Shown one piece after another: positions 1 to 11,704 of a DNA stretch of 64,000 nucleotides. Position 1 is the stretch's first letter, and the number at the start of each line of letters is the position of its first letter. The position numbers and the translations under genes are program-made. The notes beneath the pieces are model-generated. The model made no database searches. It was not told the origin of the DNA and saw only the letters and a list, made by a program, of their open reading frames with translations. The DNA lies in assembly GCA_030247855.1 (NCBI GenBank), contig JAPDRN010000024.1, positions 124,001-188,000 on the forward strand, read 5' to 3'. This stretch comes from Knufia peltigerae. Taxonomy: Eukaryota; Ascomycota; Eurotiomycetes; Chaetothyriales; Trichomeriaceae.

Positions 1-613
1 GGCATTTCCTCCAGGTAACATGACTTCATTACTTACTTGGTTCGGCCCACTGCTTCATTTGGTCTTGGTTGGTAGGGTTGACGGGATCCGACAATGACGG
101 CGGGGGGTCCTCCTGAGCATCGACGAGGTCGAACGAAGCCATGCTTGATTCTTGGTACTTCGTAGATTGTGTAGTTTCTCGGTTCTTGGCTCTTTGGTAC
201 GACGTAGGTGTCGACGGTCCAGCATCTTGGTTCGCATTGACGTGTCTAGATGTCAGTCTGGGCTTTCTAAAACCCCCGCAAGTTAGTGGGATGAACGGTG
301 AGCTGCGATGGTGTGGAGAGGAGACAGACTTGCGACTCTGTTTAGGCACCAAAAGACAAGGGACATTTTCAAAAGCACATATAGAACAGCGCTTTCCGTC
401 CCTCGAGTCGCACCGGACTTTCTTCAGGCGACATAATTTACACGCGGATCGAGCACGCGGCGCAATGGAACGAGTTGCACCACCAACACCACCACCGGCG
501 ACTTCCCCCAAGCTGGAGGCCGAGGTTTGCATGTCGATGTTTTGAGATGATGTTGATGACGATGTTCCCTGTTGAATTAGGCCTAGTTGATGTAGTCGGT
601 AACAAGACATCAA
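1..613 (-). CDS. Zn(II)2Cys6 transcription factor, N-terminal part (runs off left edge)
   Basis: Nuclear DNA-binding regulator of the fungal Gal4-type family. The first exon starts at 613 and encodes about 192 residues. A Ser/Gly-rich leader is followed by a binuclear zinc cluster at about residues 58-86 with spacing C-x2-C-x6-C-x7-C-x2-C-x6-C, then a basic stretch and low-complexity linker. A strong donor (GTAAGT on the minus strand) begins at position 36, so the coding sequence continues through an intron beyond the left edge. The stop codon visible near position 29 lies inside that intron. The middle homology region cannot be seen. It lies about 380 bp from the 3' end of the BVMO gene, on the same strand and downstream of it, so it is a candidate pathway regulator for the BVMO/CMD/ADH group. 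That role is inferred from position only. Confidence 0.85.
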
Positions 614-996
614 ACGTCTTCATACAGGTATTTCGCGGTGATGAAAGACGTTACTCAGCCATGAGTTCGGATGATTAGTGATACTTATCAACGAGACGGA
701 CGGGGGAGATTCGGAGGAAACGAGGATCTGGATCTGGATCTGGGGCACCGAACATACTGTATGGAGGAAAAAACTGTGGAGAGACAACGAGAGACAACGA
801 GAGACACAAACGAGGAGCGCCGAATCTACTCCGTCTGCCGAGCTCTTCTACTCTAGACTCCATATACTTGAATACTACGATTAATAGACTACACGGTATG
901 ATTGGATGCCATTAACACGGATGGTTGCTCAAAAATACTCTGTATGTACAAGTCATATTGCATGTCTATTTACTTCGCCACGGTCTAAACATTGAA
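614..996. other. Intergenic region upstream of the truncated regulator, with small tandem repeats
   Basis: No gene is seen here. It holds a GGATCT-type hexamer repeated three times (about 724-741) and a GAGACAACGA decamer repeated almost three times (about 781-806). Both lie in the likely promoter or 5' UTR of the minus-strand regulator and the 3' flank of the BVMO gene. Confidence 0.6.
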
Positions 997-2967
997 TTAC
1001 TTCTCAATATACCACGCCAGATTATTCCGGGTGTCCAGTTCGAACCTCGTGAATCCATTCCCCAGAAAAGACCATCTGTTCTTACTCCTATACTTGATCT
1101 CAAAATCCTCGGGACGGAGATCCTCGAGCACTTGGCGGAAAAGCAACGCACTTCCCCTGTCAAAGCAGAAAAGACACCGTCAGCAAAGAACCGGACCACA
1201 AGGCAGGTGAGAGGCGAGGGAATATATTGATTCTTTTTGAAAAGAAAGAAAAACTTACCCAAATCCAGCAACGTTCCGGCCGTGAATGGTATTCCTCTTG
1301 AACCAGCTTCGACAATTGTCCGCCCACACAAAGGTTTGATGTACGGCATCTTCATACTCGATCAACTCATCAACCACATCACGTCGTGGCACGATGGTCT
1401 CGATGTCTTCCTCGGCCATCTTGCGAATCCACTTGAGAAAGTAATTGGCCGACCAGTTGATAGACTCGATGAGTGACCCATGTGTGACGACGGCGTTGGG
1501 CCCCAAGAACATAAAGTAGTTGGGCATGTCCGCGGCAGCGATCGATAGGTACGCGCGAGGGTCCGAGTCCCATTCCTGCCGGAGGTCGACCCCGTTCCTC
1601 CCGATCATGTGCCAGGACGGCTTCCACGATACGTCGAAGCCCGTGGCGCAGGCGATCACGTCTACTTTAAAGGTTCGACCGTCGGCCGAGATGATAGAAT
1701 CTTCATCCGCGCTGACCACCCCCTGAACGACCAGTTCGACATTGGGCTTTTGTAGTGCTTCGAGATAGCCTTCGGCCGGGGTAATACGACGACATGCCAG
1801 GCCCCATTCAGGAATTAACTTTTCACACAGAAAGGGGTCGTTGTGTAGCTTTTGACGCATCTGCTCACGAGCGTCCTCGGTGATTTGTTTGTTCTCAGGA
1901 GAACCTTTGATGAACTACAACGCATATATTAGTGAGATTTGCCGATGAAAAAATGCAAAGAACCTGCCCGTTTGAATCCGGCATTGATATTATGGGTGAT
2001 CTTTTGGCGGTAGTCGCGATGAAATTCAGGGTCTTCGCGGAACTTCCTCTTATCTTCTTCGGTATAGGCTGGATTTCCTGACTGGTCGTCTCGACCCAGG
2101 AGAGTGGCCGGCGCTAAGGGTGTGTACACATAATTCGAGCTTTTCTGGAAGCAAATCACTTTGGTGCCTGGCAGATCGGCGAGCTGGGGGATGATTTGCA
2201 CCCCCGAAGACCCATTCCCAATCACACCGATGGTTTTATTCGAGTAGTCATACCCTTGGTGCCAGTCGGCACTGTGGCACTTGTGGCCCTTGAATTTTTC
2301 GAAACCCGGAATGTTGGGCCATCGCCAGGAACTACGCGCAACCGCGAGTCAGAGGAATCTGGACAGATTGTAAAAAGAAACCGCAACCTACTTCAAGACT
2401 CCCTGGCCTGAGACCAGAATGTCGGCGTACAGCGTCTTTTCGCCATCTGGAGTCTCAACCTTGATTTCCCATTCGGATCGCTCCTCCAGCCACAACGTTT
2501 GTGTCACTTTATGGCTGAGCCTAACATCTCGATCGAGATTCCACTTTTGCACCGTGTCCTTCATGTACTCATGGATCTGAGGTCCGGTGGCGTAAAAATG
2601 ACTCCAGTCTGTCTTGGGATCAAAGGGAAAGGCCTATCCTGATCAGCCACGAGTCGAGCAGACCATCTGCACGCGTTGAATGTGAATAACTCACGTAGAT
2701 GTGGGCTGGGACATCACATTGTACCCCGGGATAGCGGTTGACCAACCAAGTCCCCCCCAGGTCTGCGCGTGCCTCAAGAATGGTATGGTCAACCAGATCC
2801 TGGAACTCAGGTTGTTCATGTTGCAACTTGTAGGCAAAGATGAGACCAGAAAAGCCTGCACCAACTGTGGCGATGCGGATCTTTCGACGAGGAGTATAGG
2901 CTGGCTCAGGATACAACGCAGCAGTCTTCCGATGGCCACCAACGTCCATGTTACTGCAACTTTCCAT
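997..2967 (-). CDS. Baeyer-Villiger type FAD/NADPH monooxygenase
   Basis: Flavin monooxygenase predicted to insert oxygen next to a ketone, giving an ester or lactone. Five exons fit with consistent phases: 2967-2695, 2633-2392, 2331-1968, 1914-1259 and 1156-997, giving 564 aa. The FAD Rossmann motif GAGFSG is at residues 36-41. The BVMO fingerprint F-x-G-x3-H-x3-W is intact as FKGHKCHSADW (about 185-195), followed by the NADPH motif GNGSSG. The C-terminus has the family-typical FLGNGFTRFE segment. Intron 3 appears to use a GC donor (CGG|GCAGGT); a GT alternative with an AAAG acceptor also keeps frame but fits the family less well. It is divergent from the CMD gene across 427 bp. Substrate is unknown; cyclic or steroid-like ketones are possible. 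Confidence 0.9.
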
Positions 2968-3394
2968 TTTGTATACTGAAGTGGAAGTGACTCGCAAATG
3001 GATACTCAACCGACCTAATGTATGAGGTCCAAATAGTCCAGAGATGAGGTTGAATAAAGCCGAGTCTAAGCATGCTCGGCCACCATGCCTTCTCTGGTCC
3101 GGTGTCCTGACCGAAAGCATGAGATGACTTGCTGAAATCTCATCTTAGGTCAATAGCCCACTCATCATTGATAGATAGTGTAGCGAAGCCGGCTATTTCG
3201 TGGGCATGGTGAGTGTCGTCGGTCCGGTCAGCATGCAGGACGAAATTCCAGCCTCCGCGGCCCGAACTCTTGGACGCAAGTATAGTACCTTTGAATCCAC
3301 AAGTCATTCGAGGACCAAGATATGAGGTTAAATTCTCATAATAAGCCTTCCCATTGCACGTTACCACACAAGCACGAGCACCAGAAACTCAGCC
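2968..3394. promoter_or_regulatory. Bidirectional promoter region between BVMO and CMD genes
   Basis: This 427-bp gap separates divergently transcribed genes, the usual arrangement for a shared promoter in fungal clusters. I could not assign a specific factor-binding site. The divergence itself is what suggests co-regulation. Confidence 0.5.
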
Positions 3395-3877
3395 ATGGCA
3401 TCTTCGATCAATACTCAGCTTCAAGGCACTGAATTAGGCCAGCAAATGGCCTCTCGATTCCTGGGCGAGGAATTTCTTGCCTCAGTTAAGGCGAAGTTGG
3501 TGAGTTCACATGCTTGATCCCCAGGAAAGTCGAATGAGGGACTAAGGACAATATTGTAGAAAGATGACATCTTCACCAAAACCAGCATGGAATTCATTTA
3601 CGATCCCTGTTTTACTGGCTATGCACGGCCCGGTCTCGAATTCCGAGAGAGGGCATTGATGAACATCGCCATGCTCATTGCATTGAACCGTGAAGCCGAA
3701 TTACGGATTCACATACGAGCCGCTGTCAACAATGGTCTGACTGAGCAGGCGATTTGTGAAGCGTGCCGCCACGCCATGATTTATTGTGGAGTCCCAGCCG
3801 GACGTACGGCAATGATTGTTGCAAGCGAGATCTTTGCCCAGTTGAAGGAGTCTGGAGAGTATCCTAAAAAGGCCTGA
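3395..3877 (+). CDS. Carboxymuconolactone decarboxylase-like protein
   Basis: Small AhpD/CMD-fold protein of 140 aa. There are two exons, 3395-3499 and 3560-3877, with a donor GTGAGT and acceptor TTGTAG that join in phase 0. The C-terminal half carries the family pattern, with a Cys-x2-Cys-x-His centre (ICEACRH) in the context LTEQAICEACRHAMIYCG. Family members act as gamma-carboxymuconolactone decarboxylases, as alkylhydroperoxidase-like enzymes, or as isomerases/cyclases in secondary metabolism. The Cys pair would suit redox chemistry. It is divergent from the BVMO gene and followed by an alcohol dehydrogenase on the same strand. The exact reaction cannot be read from sequence. Confidence 0.85.
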
Positions 3878-4384
3878 GAGACTTTAGCAAATAACTTTAG
3901 TTGGCTAGTCAATCGTAAAAAATCAGTGAAATGGAAGTCATGCATATATTGATACTTCAGGCTGTGGCGTAAATGTGCATAATAGTCGATGCTGTCTCCG
4001 AGCCACAGGTGCGTAGGACGGGTGCTGACCGGGGGTCTTTGTAACCATAAGCAATTCATCATGACCTTCCATAGGCATGAATACTCCATATCTTAATAAC
4101 CTGGAGGAGGTCTGCAGCATCTCATTACTTTCCGCGGGCCGCGGAAGATCAGAGCAAGCGAGAGACAAGCTGCTTCACATCCCCGCGCCTCCGGATCGGC
4201 GCATCTCGGTGCAGGAATAATGTGGGGAGTGCAGGGACCGAGAGGCCGGGCCGGGCGTAGTGGGTTTCTTCGGTTCCTAGGGTCCATGGAAAAATATATC
4301 ATTGATAATGCCATGCAAGTCGCAAACAGATGGGGCTGCGTAGAGTTTGTTGCGTGATACTCCAGAGATGTACATGCAGCAAAG
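3878..4384. other. Intergenic region between CMD and alcohol dehydrogenase genes
   Basis: About 500 bp with no supported gene. A 166-codon minus-strand frame that overlaps this region and the dehydrogenase start has no recognisable domain and looks like chance. The stretch presumably holds the CMD 3' end and the dehydrogenase promoter. Confidence 0.5.
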
Positions 4385-5748
4385 ATGGCCAACGTCGAAG
4401 TGCCGAGGACCATGATGGCATGGCAGAAACACATCCCCAGCAAGACACCGGTGAGAAACCTTTTGGTCGACTCTTTTCCTCGATTCAGAGTCACGATAGC
4501 AGCGTAGATTGAAGGCAACAAGTAAGACGAGAAGTTCTGACAGCACGGACATGATGATCTAGGTCCGCGAAGAAATTCCCGTACCAACGCCACAAGATGA
4601 TGAAGTGCTGGTTAAGATCCACGCAGTGGGAGGTGAGCTCGCCGACTGTCCCTTCCCTCACTCTTGTCCCAGAACTTTGACTGACGCTCTTCCCCAGTGT
4701 GTCATAGTGATTACAGTATCAAGGAGCTAGAAGTTCATCCTGTGGAATTCACATCAGGAAGGATGAAATTCACGATGGTATATGACTATCCAGCACGCAC
4801 GGACAATTGACTGACCACCAGTCACGACTGACAGGGCCATGAGGGTTGCGGCGAAGTCGTCTCGATGGGACCAAGGGCTCACAAGTACCAAATTGGTGAT
4901 ATGGTGGCTCTACTGTGCGTGCCAGGCTGCAATGGCGCTGAATGTCCGGAGTGTTCTGGCGGAGTTCCTCAAGTGTGTTTGGTCGGTCCTCGATACGGGG
5001 CCGGACCAGATGGCTTCTTTGCACCGTATGCGGTGGTCCGGGAGCATGCTTCCATCAAAGTTCCCAGGGGAGTGGACGCTGGAGTAGCAGCAGTGGCAAC
5101 AGATGCTTGTATGACGAGCTATCACGCTGTTATCGACCGCGCACGAGTCACCAAGGACGATGTGGTATTGTTGTTCGGTTTGGGCGGTCTCGGGTTCAAT
5201 GCTCTGCAGTTGATCCTGCACATTGGCGCGCGGGCCATTGTGGTCGATCAACGGCAGGTGGTTTTGGATGAAGCCGTGAAATTCGGCGTCCGTAAGGAAG
5301 ATGTGGTTCCGGCAGGAACGCCAGATATTAGCGCATGGATTTGTGAGCGGAACATCAGAATCGACAAAGCCATCGACTTTGTTTCTGTGCAAGATACTTA
5401 CCAAGCCGCAATTGATAGTGGTGAGTTATTTCCCGCTCTAACCTGTACTTACTATTTCTAAGGGGCACAGTTCGTCGAGGAGGTACTGTGGTATTAGTAG
5501 GTCTTTTGAGCCCAGAGCTGAAGTTTCGTACTGCTACCCTGGTTCGAAAACAGCTGGATGTATTGGGGAGCTATGCTGGTACAAGTGCTGATATTGCAGC
5601 TTGCCTGGATTTATGTGCCCAAGGTGTCTTGGTTCCGCAGATCCAAGAAGGGAGTCTGAAGGACTTTCCGCAGATTCTTGAAGATCTGCACCATGGGAAA
5701 ATCAAGAGCCGTATGGTCATGAGACCCGAAGGAATGGAGAAGGCTTGA
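4385..5748 (+). CDS. Zinc-dependent alcohol dehydrogenase (MDR family)
   Basis: Medium-chain dehydrogenase/reductase that would interconvert an alcohol and an aldehyde or ketone with NAD(P). Five exons fit in phase: 4385-4450, 4563-4632, 4698-4777, 4835-5420 and 5471-5748, giving 359 aa. Catalytic zinc ligands are visible as Cys47 (VCHSD) and His74-Glu75 (GHEGCGEV). The structural-zinc cysteines lie in CNGAECPECSGG and nearby. The nucleotide-binding GLGGLG follows. The short first exon (MANVEVPRTMMAWQ) is inferred from a donor at 4451 and the shape of family N-termini, so it is the least certain part. Beside a BVMO, the natural role would be oxidising an alcohol to the ketone the BVMO uses; that is inference. 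Confidence 0.88.
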
Positions 5749-6428
5749 TTTAGGATGGATAGGCTTTTAACCGTGTGAAAAGCATCTTGTCATTGTCTCT
5801 CCTTACCTTAGATAGGTAGTTTCATCGGTATGGCCGTTACGTGAGTGATGGTACGAAGGGACCTTGACGAGACCATATTTGTGGCGAGAGTGTCAAATGA
5901 TACTCTATGCATGTATGTGCCTAGGTAGGTACCGTCATTCAGGCACAGTCGCAGTGGTTCAGTGAGTGAATGTGAATTATTTAGTAGGGAGAGCGTGTCC
6001 TCAATATGCAGTACGAAGGATGTACCGATTTATTCGAGCCATGGAAATGCTTGGCATTGGTTAGTAAGGCAGCGACTTGGGTTTGCAAAGTGAGTTCGTC
6101 ATTTATCGCACTCGCTCGGGCCATAGCAACAGTTAAAGCTGCAATTGCAACTCGATGGAAATGCCATTGATCAAGTCTCAATTCTAAACTCTTGCACGCG
6201 AACCTGTTTGCATCTGGCAAACCATCAATACCACTCATTCCTACCTATTTCTCGTCGCGTTTGTCGACGTATGTTCACTTTGTCTCCTACCCTCAAAGCC
6301 TGCGTCACGCCCTCTTCCTTTCTGATCCTCGCCCACCGATCCCTTCCAGTCACTTCAGACAGTATATGACAATTAGTCTATGATCATCAAGACAAAAAAT
6401 CACTGTCACATCTTGAAGAAATATAAGT
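5749..6428. other. Intergenic region with CCTAGGTAGGTACC motif
   Basis: Separates the accessory cluster from housekeeping genes. It has no supported gene. A CCTAGGTAGGTACC sequence sits at 5920-5933, one of the dispersed intergenic motifs of this window. The right part is the promoter of the PP2C gene. Confidence 0.5.
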
Positions 6429-8196
6429 ATGGGTCAGACTTTGTCAGAACCCGTGGTCGAAAAGGTGAGTCCAACTTCACTTTCAGGGCGTTCTTTCGGG
6501 CCCCTTCATGACTGCACCTCGCAGGCGACGCTGGAAAGGCGACGCTCAGAAGTGTAGCATGACATCAGCCTTTGTTCTCTTCACAGGCTGCGCGGTCGCA
6601 AGCTGATAATACTGTATGAATAGACGTCCGATAGCGGGGCTGATGACTTGTTCATATATGGCCTCTCGGCCATGCAAGGATGGCGCATATCCATGGAAGA
6701 CGCGCACGCCGCCGTCCTCGATCTCAAAGCAGAGGATAACAACAAGTCACAACGAACAGACCCAGAAAAACGATTAGCCTACTTCGGCGTCTACGATGGT
6801 CATGGAGGGGAGAAAGTGGCGCAATTTGCAGGCGAAAACATACATAAAATCGTGGCAAAACAAGAGGCTTTCTCCAAGGGAGACATTGAACAGGCGCTGA
6901 AAGACGGATTTCTTGCCACGGATCGTGCAATCCTCAACGGTATGTTACCAATCCTACTTGACCTGATGATTTGAAGCTAAATCACGCAGATGCAAGGTAT
7001 GAGGAGGAGGTTTCCGGATGCACCGCCTCTGTCGGTGTCATCTCTAAAGACAAGATCTGGGTTGTAAGATATCCCTATACACCGCTTTTTGCATCCATAC
7101 TCACTCTCTTAGGCCAATGCTGGAGACTCGCGAACGGTCCTTGGTGTCAAGGGAAGAGCGAAGCCTCTATCCTTTGATCACAAGCCACAGAACGAAGGTA
7201 TAAAGCTATCATGAATCTGGCTTTCTAGTCACGATCTGACTCCATACAGGCGAGAAGGCTCGAATCAGTGCCGCTGGAGGTTTCGTTGATTTTGGTCGAG
7301 TCAACGGCAACCTTGCCCTGTCACGTGCCATAGGCGATTTCGAGTTCAAGAAGAGTGCCGACCTTTCCCCCGAGCAGCAGATTGTCACGGCATTCCCAGA
7401 TGTGATCCAACATGAGATCTCGAGCGACGATGAATTTTTGGTCATCGCTTGCGACGGTATGTCCTCTTTCCCGAATCGAACACCGTCAAATTGACCATGA
7501 TTAGGTATCTGGGATTGTCAATCCTCACAAGCTGTTGTAGAGTTCGTACGTAGGGGTATTGCAAGCAAACAAGATCTACATCGGATTTGTGAAAACATGA
7601 TGGACAATTGCCTCGCCTCGAACAGTGAAACCGGCGGTGTTGGTTGCGACAACATGACCATGATTATCATCGGTCTCTTGAACGGCAAGACCAAAGACGA
7701 GTGGTACGAAATGGTTAGCAAGAGAGTGGCAGATGGTGATGGGCCATGTGCGCCACCAGAGTACGGCAAGTCCAATCCTTGAACCTGGGGCTAAAGACTG
7801 ATCTAACAAGGCACAGCTGAATTCCGCGGTCCCGGTGTCCGGCACCAGTTCGATCGTGACAGCGCGGACGAATTCGAGGTCGACACGGACCATCAACTCC
7901 GAGGGTTTGGTGGCCGAACCGGCAGAATCATCTTGCTTGGGGACGGCACTGAAGTGTTGACAGATTCGGATGATGCAGAAATGTTTGATCAAAGCGAAGA
8001 AGAAGACAAGGACACAGCGAACCAAGTTAAGAAGCCAGCTTCTGAACCATCTGAAGATGATTCGGCTCGAAGCGAACGGGAAGGGACACCTGCACCGCAA
8101 TCATCCAGAGGCAAGGATGCTTCCAGTCATCGCGATGCCTCGCATGGGCCTCAGACCGAGATCAAAGGAGTTCTTGATGAGCCGACTGATAAGTAG
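6429..8196 (+). CDS. PP2C-type Ser/Thr protein phosphatase (Ptc2/Ptc3-like)
   Basis: Metal-dependent protein phosphatase of the PPM family; yeast relatives act on stress MAP kinases and checkpoint kinases. Seven exons fit in phase: 6429-6464, 6624-6939, 6990-7063, 7113-7197, 7250-7456, 7505-7765 and 7817-8196, giving 452 aa. The N-terminus MGQTLSEP offers a Gly2 as in Ptc2/3 homologues. Metal-binding motifs are intact: SMEDAH, YDGHGG, ACDGIWD and GCDNMT. The PEYAEFRGPG segment after the catalytic core is typical of fungal Ptc2/3, followed by an acidic Ser-rich tail. The last intron starts with GC (G|GCAAGT) at 7766; no GT donor restores the conserved junction. High confidence in family, moderate in exact paralogue. 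Confidence 0.94.
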
Positions 8197-9212
8197 GCGG
8201 GTGTGGACATGTCGGTTTCAACTGGCAGAACAACTTTGACGAGAGCACTAGATACCGTGCATTAGCCTCTCAGGTACTTCAAGAAGGATATCTCTGCATG
8301 CAATGTTTGTCTAGAACCACACGGAGACAGGAGGGCTGTTGATTGAGATGGGTTTTTTCATGTGGTCATGTTTTCATTTTAGTGAGATACAACGAGAATC
8401 ACAAAGGACAGAAGCGATGGGTCTTTGTGAGTGCCTTAGCTTAGGTATGCATGAGGGTCGACGAGGAACGGTGTAACGATTGTCTCTGTTGAGTATCTCG
8501 TAGTCGCAGTGCTTTGATGTTGTCTTGTGTGATTGTTTTTACCTGACTCCTTTGCGCAAACCGTCACAATCCCGTCAGCCCACTGTTACATACCTGCATG
8601 GGAAGCGAGGTTATACACAAGGTAAGGTCTGCAATGTTTGATATTCCTCTGAAATGCTACACGGACTCGCCTCGTTGTGTTACACTGTTACACCTATTGT
8701 GGTATTGAACTTCAGACACGTTTCCCATCGGAATGACGTCGCGTTGCAGCTCCAGCTCCGCCAACAAAAGCGCAGTCATCACCAGAAATGAATGGAGAAG
8801 AAGGAGAATCAAGGCATTTGAGGGAGAAAGACAGAGGCACATAGAAAACTTGCACATGCAAGTGACGGCATCCTCGATTCGTCCATCCCTCCAAACTTGA
8901 ATCTGTGAAGCTATTTGTGACATTTCATTTATTTCTGGCTCCCACAGATCGCGTCACTTTTTCCGCTAATCAGCACCTTCAACCACAACTTCCGATTCTC
9001 ACTTTCTCGCTTCATTCTGCCTCGTTCGCTTCCTGGACTTTTCTGGAAATTGTTTTTTTCGTTCCTTGGCAGATCGTGTCATTCTTACCCGGACTCTTTA
9101 CGACTCCGGGACTGCGTCTTTGTGCTCGCATAATACCATCCTTATCACCACCCACCTCGGCTGCTCTCCTATTCTCTCCCCGTCCGCCACGACAGTGGCA
9201 TTTCCTACATTC
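8197..9212. other. Intergenic region and long 5' UTR of the cytidylyltransferase gene
   Basis: About 1 kb without a supported gene. The right part (from about 8900) is pyrimidine-rich and is probably the transcribed leader of the downstream gene. An in-frame upstream ATG at 9066 would add 49 residues of non-conserved sequence to that protein. Confidence 0.5.
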
Positions 9213-10879
9213 ATGTCATCTCCATCTTCCCCAAGCTCCGCAAAGAGGAAGCGGTCCAGTGCGTCGGACCGACTCCGGTCCGCTGCTGCTGACCTGCAGC
9301 AACCCTTATCCCGGGATGCATCAGGTGAAGAGCTGGCCGATGCACCCTCACACCATACGCGAACCCGCAAGCATGCAACGAGCAGCTCTCTTGACGACAA
9401 CGTGCCTCCTAGTAAGCGGGCACGAACACGATCTACCGCGAAGTCCATTGAGCCCAACGGAGCAGACGAAGAAGACCCCGGTGAACCGTCGAGCACTACG
9501 GAAGAGAGCGAACAAGAGATCGAGAGGAGCAGCAATGAAGACAAGACCCAGAAAGTTCCAAGCTCTGTCACCAAAGCGGTGGTCAATGGTCAAGATCAGC
9601 CGATGACCTCAGTGCCCAAGGCAGGGCTGAGAGATCCCGTAGGGGGATACAAGACGAATCCACCTCCTGAAGGGCGAGCTGTCAGGGTGTATGCCGATGG
9701 TGTTTTTGACCTCTTCCATCTAGGGTGAGCTAGAACCCCGTCGTCCGATATGGCTCGATGTGAAAATACTGATGCTCTCACAGACATATGCGCCAACTCG
9801 AACAGGCCAAGACGGCGTTCCCTAACACCTATCTCATCGTCGGTGTGACTGGAGATGCAGAAACTCACAAACGCAAAGGTCTCACGGTCCTGACAGGCGC
9901 CGAACGCGCCGAAACAGTTCGACACTGCCGTTGGGTTGACGAAGTAATCCCCAACTGTCCCTGGATCGTAACGCCCGAATTTCTTGCGAAGCATCAGATA
10001 GACTATGTGGCCCATGACGATGAACCGTATGGTGCGGCCGAGGGTGACGACATCTACGCACCGATCAAGAAAGAAGGCAAGTTCCTCGTCACCCAACGTA
10101 CCGAAGGCGTGTCTACAACCGGTATTATCACAAAGATCGTTCGTGACTACGAAAAGTACATTGCCCGACAGCTCAAACGAGGCACGTCGCGTCAAGAGTT
10201 GAATATCTCATGGCTCAAGAAGAATGAGCTTGAGTTGAAGAGGCACGTCCAGGAACTCAGGGATAACATCAAGACAAACTGGACAACTGCGGGCGGTGAA
10301 ATTGGTCGAGATCTCAGACAGTTGTGGCAGAATGCCAGCTCTCGACCAGCCAGTCCGGCACCGTTCACTAGGTCTCTCTCCGCCGAGGGGAGTGGGCTTA
10401 AGAGCCCAACCGGCAGCACCGCCGCCAGTGCTGTCGAGCATCTCAAGCACCTGGAAGTCCCAGGCAGTGCGGAGCGAAGGAGCGACTCGCCTGGTAGATT
10501 CAGCCGCAGTGATGACTTTGCGGCAGGTTACTCTCTGGGGTTGATCGGTGGTGTCAAGTCTTGGGTATGTCGAATCTTGTCTCCGCAGTATTGCAGCGAT
10601 GGTCCTGTGTGTATGTGTATGCTAACCTTTCCTACTTGACAGATGATGCGAGGCCGACGCGCGCTCAGGGACAGTCAACCACCCAGTCCGGATGGCAGTG
10701 AAGATGATGAAGCTAGAAGCCCGGTGAGCGTCACTGTAAGCAATGGTGGCGATATCATGCCGGGACTGAAGACGCCTCCATTCTTTGGACGAGGCCGGAA
10801 GGGAAAGAGCTCAAGCGAAGACCTCGAACAGGGTGAGACAGAAGACCATGAAAGGGACGCTATGGATGTCTTGCACTGA
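9213..10879 (+). CDS. pct1: Choline-phosphate cytidylyltransferase
   Basis: Catalyses CTP + phosphocholine to CDP-choline, the regulated step of the Kennedy pathway for phosphatidylcholine. Three exons, 9213-9724, 9784-10564 and 10643-10879, give 509 aa. The N-terminal 140 residues are Ser/basic and include KRKR- and KRAR-type candidate nuclear signals. The catalytic domain begins at RVYADGVFDLFHLGH; intron 1 splits the HxGH signature (about residues 169-172). The second signature RTEGVSTT follows. A basic amphipathic region (about 265-310) would be the membrane-binding helix, and the tail is Ser/Pro-rich and phosphorylation-prone. I chose the ATG at 9213 because upstream residues from 9066 are unlike the family. 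Confidence 0.95.
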
Positions 10880-11704
10880 TTTTATCTTTGTGGATTCTTC
10901 TTTTACTTATCTTCCACTTCAAGAGAGGGAAATTGCATGCGAGGGAAGAGGTTCAACTCTCTTGTGTGGTTGATATTTCGCCTCTGAAACGCGGATGCAT
11001 CGTGGTTTTGCACTATAATGCATTAATTTGATTAGGTGGTGATGCTGGACACCAAAAAAAGGTTGCCGGTGAGATGTTAGCAGGGACTGGTAACAAAAGC
11101 TGAGCTGGTACACGCAGCAGTGATGGAAGAGCGAGGAATAGATGAAGTCTGTTTCCAAGTATAATGTAGACTTCGGGCTGGATGTTCCTTCTTTACATGT
11201 CATTCTGTTGAGATCAACGTATAATCAAGTTGAGAATAGAGTAATATGCACTGCGCCGACGTAAGCTTTTGCTTAAAAGAAAAGCAGTTCAGGGATTTTT
11301 TGTTTCAATGTTTCAAGTAATTGACATTTTGATAGTCTTTGAACCAATCTATCAAAAGTGCATTCATCGGGTGCTCATGTTTCTAAAGACGGATCCCTCG
11401 TCCCATTGCACCCATTTTGTTTTGTTTCGGGGAAACCACAGAATACACGACCCATTTTGTGTGACTCCCCAATGTATTGTTTTTCTCTCTCTGGTGGTAT
11501 CGTGACGTTCACTCGCAGGGGAGGGTTTAAAACTCGTTTCGCGCTCCGTCATTCAGCCGTTGTCGTGTGTCGGAGATTCAGCTGTCCGTCGAAATTGGTA
11601 GACGACTAGTTTTCTCTTCTCTTCGTCCGCCTTTCCCCTTAGCCCCTGACGAAACCCTTTCTTCCCACTTCCCCCAAACAACAACAGAAAAGCCCCAACA
11701 AGAT
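10880..11704. other. Convergent intergenic region
   Basis: It lies between the 3' ends of the cytidylyltransferase and ribosomal protein S23 genes. Only short unsupported frames are present. It should hold both polyadenylation regions. Confidence 0.5.

Noticed and set aside
4093..4593. 166-codon minus-strand frame over the alcohol dehydrogenase start
   Set aside because: No recognisable domain; it overlaps exons that fit the dehydrogenase family in phase.
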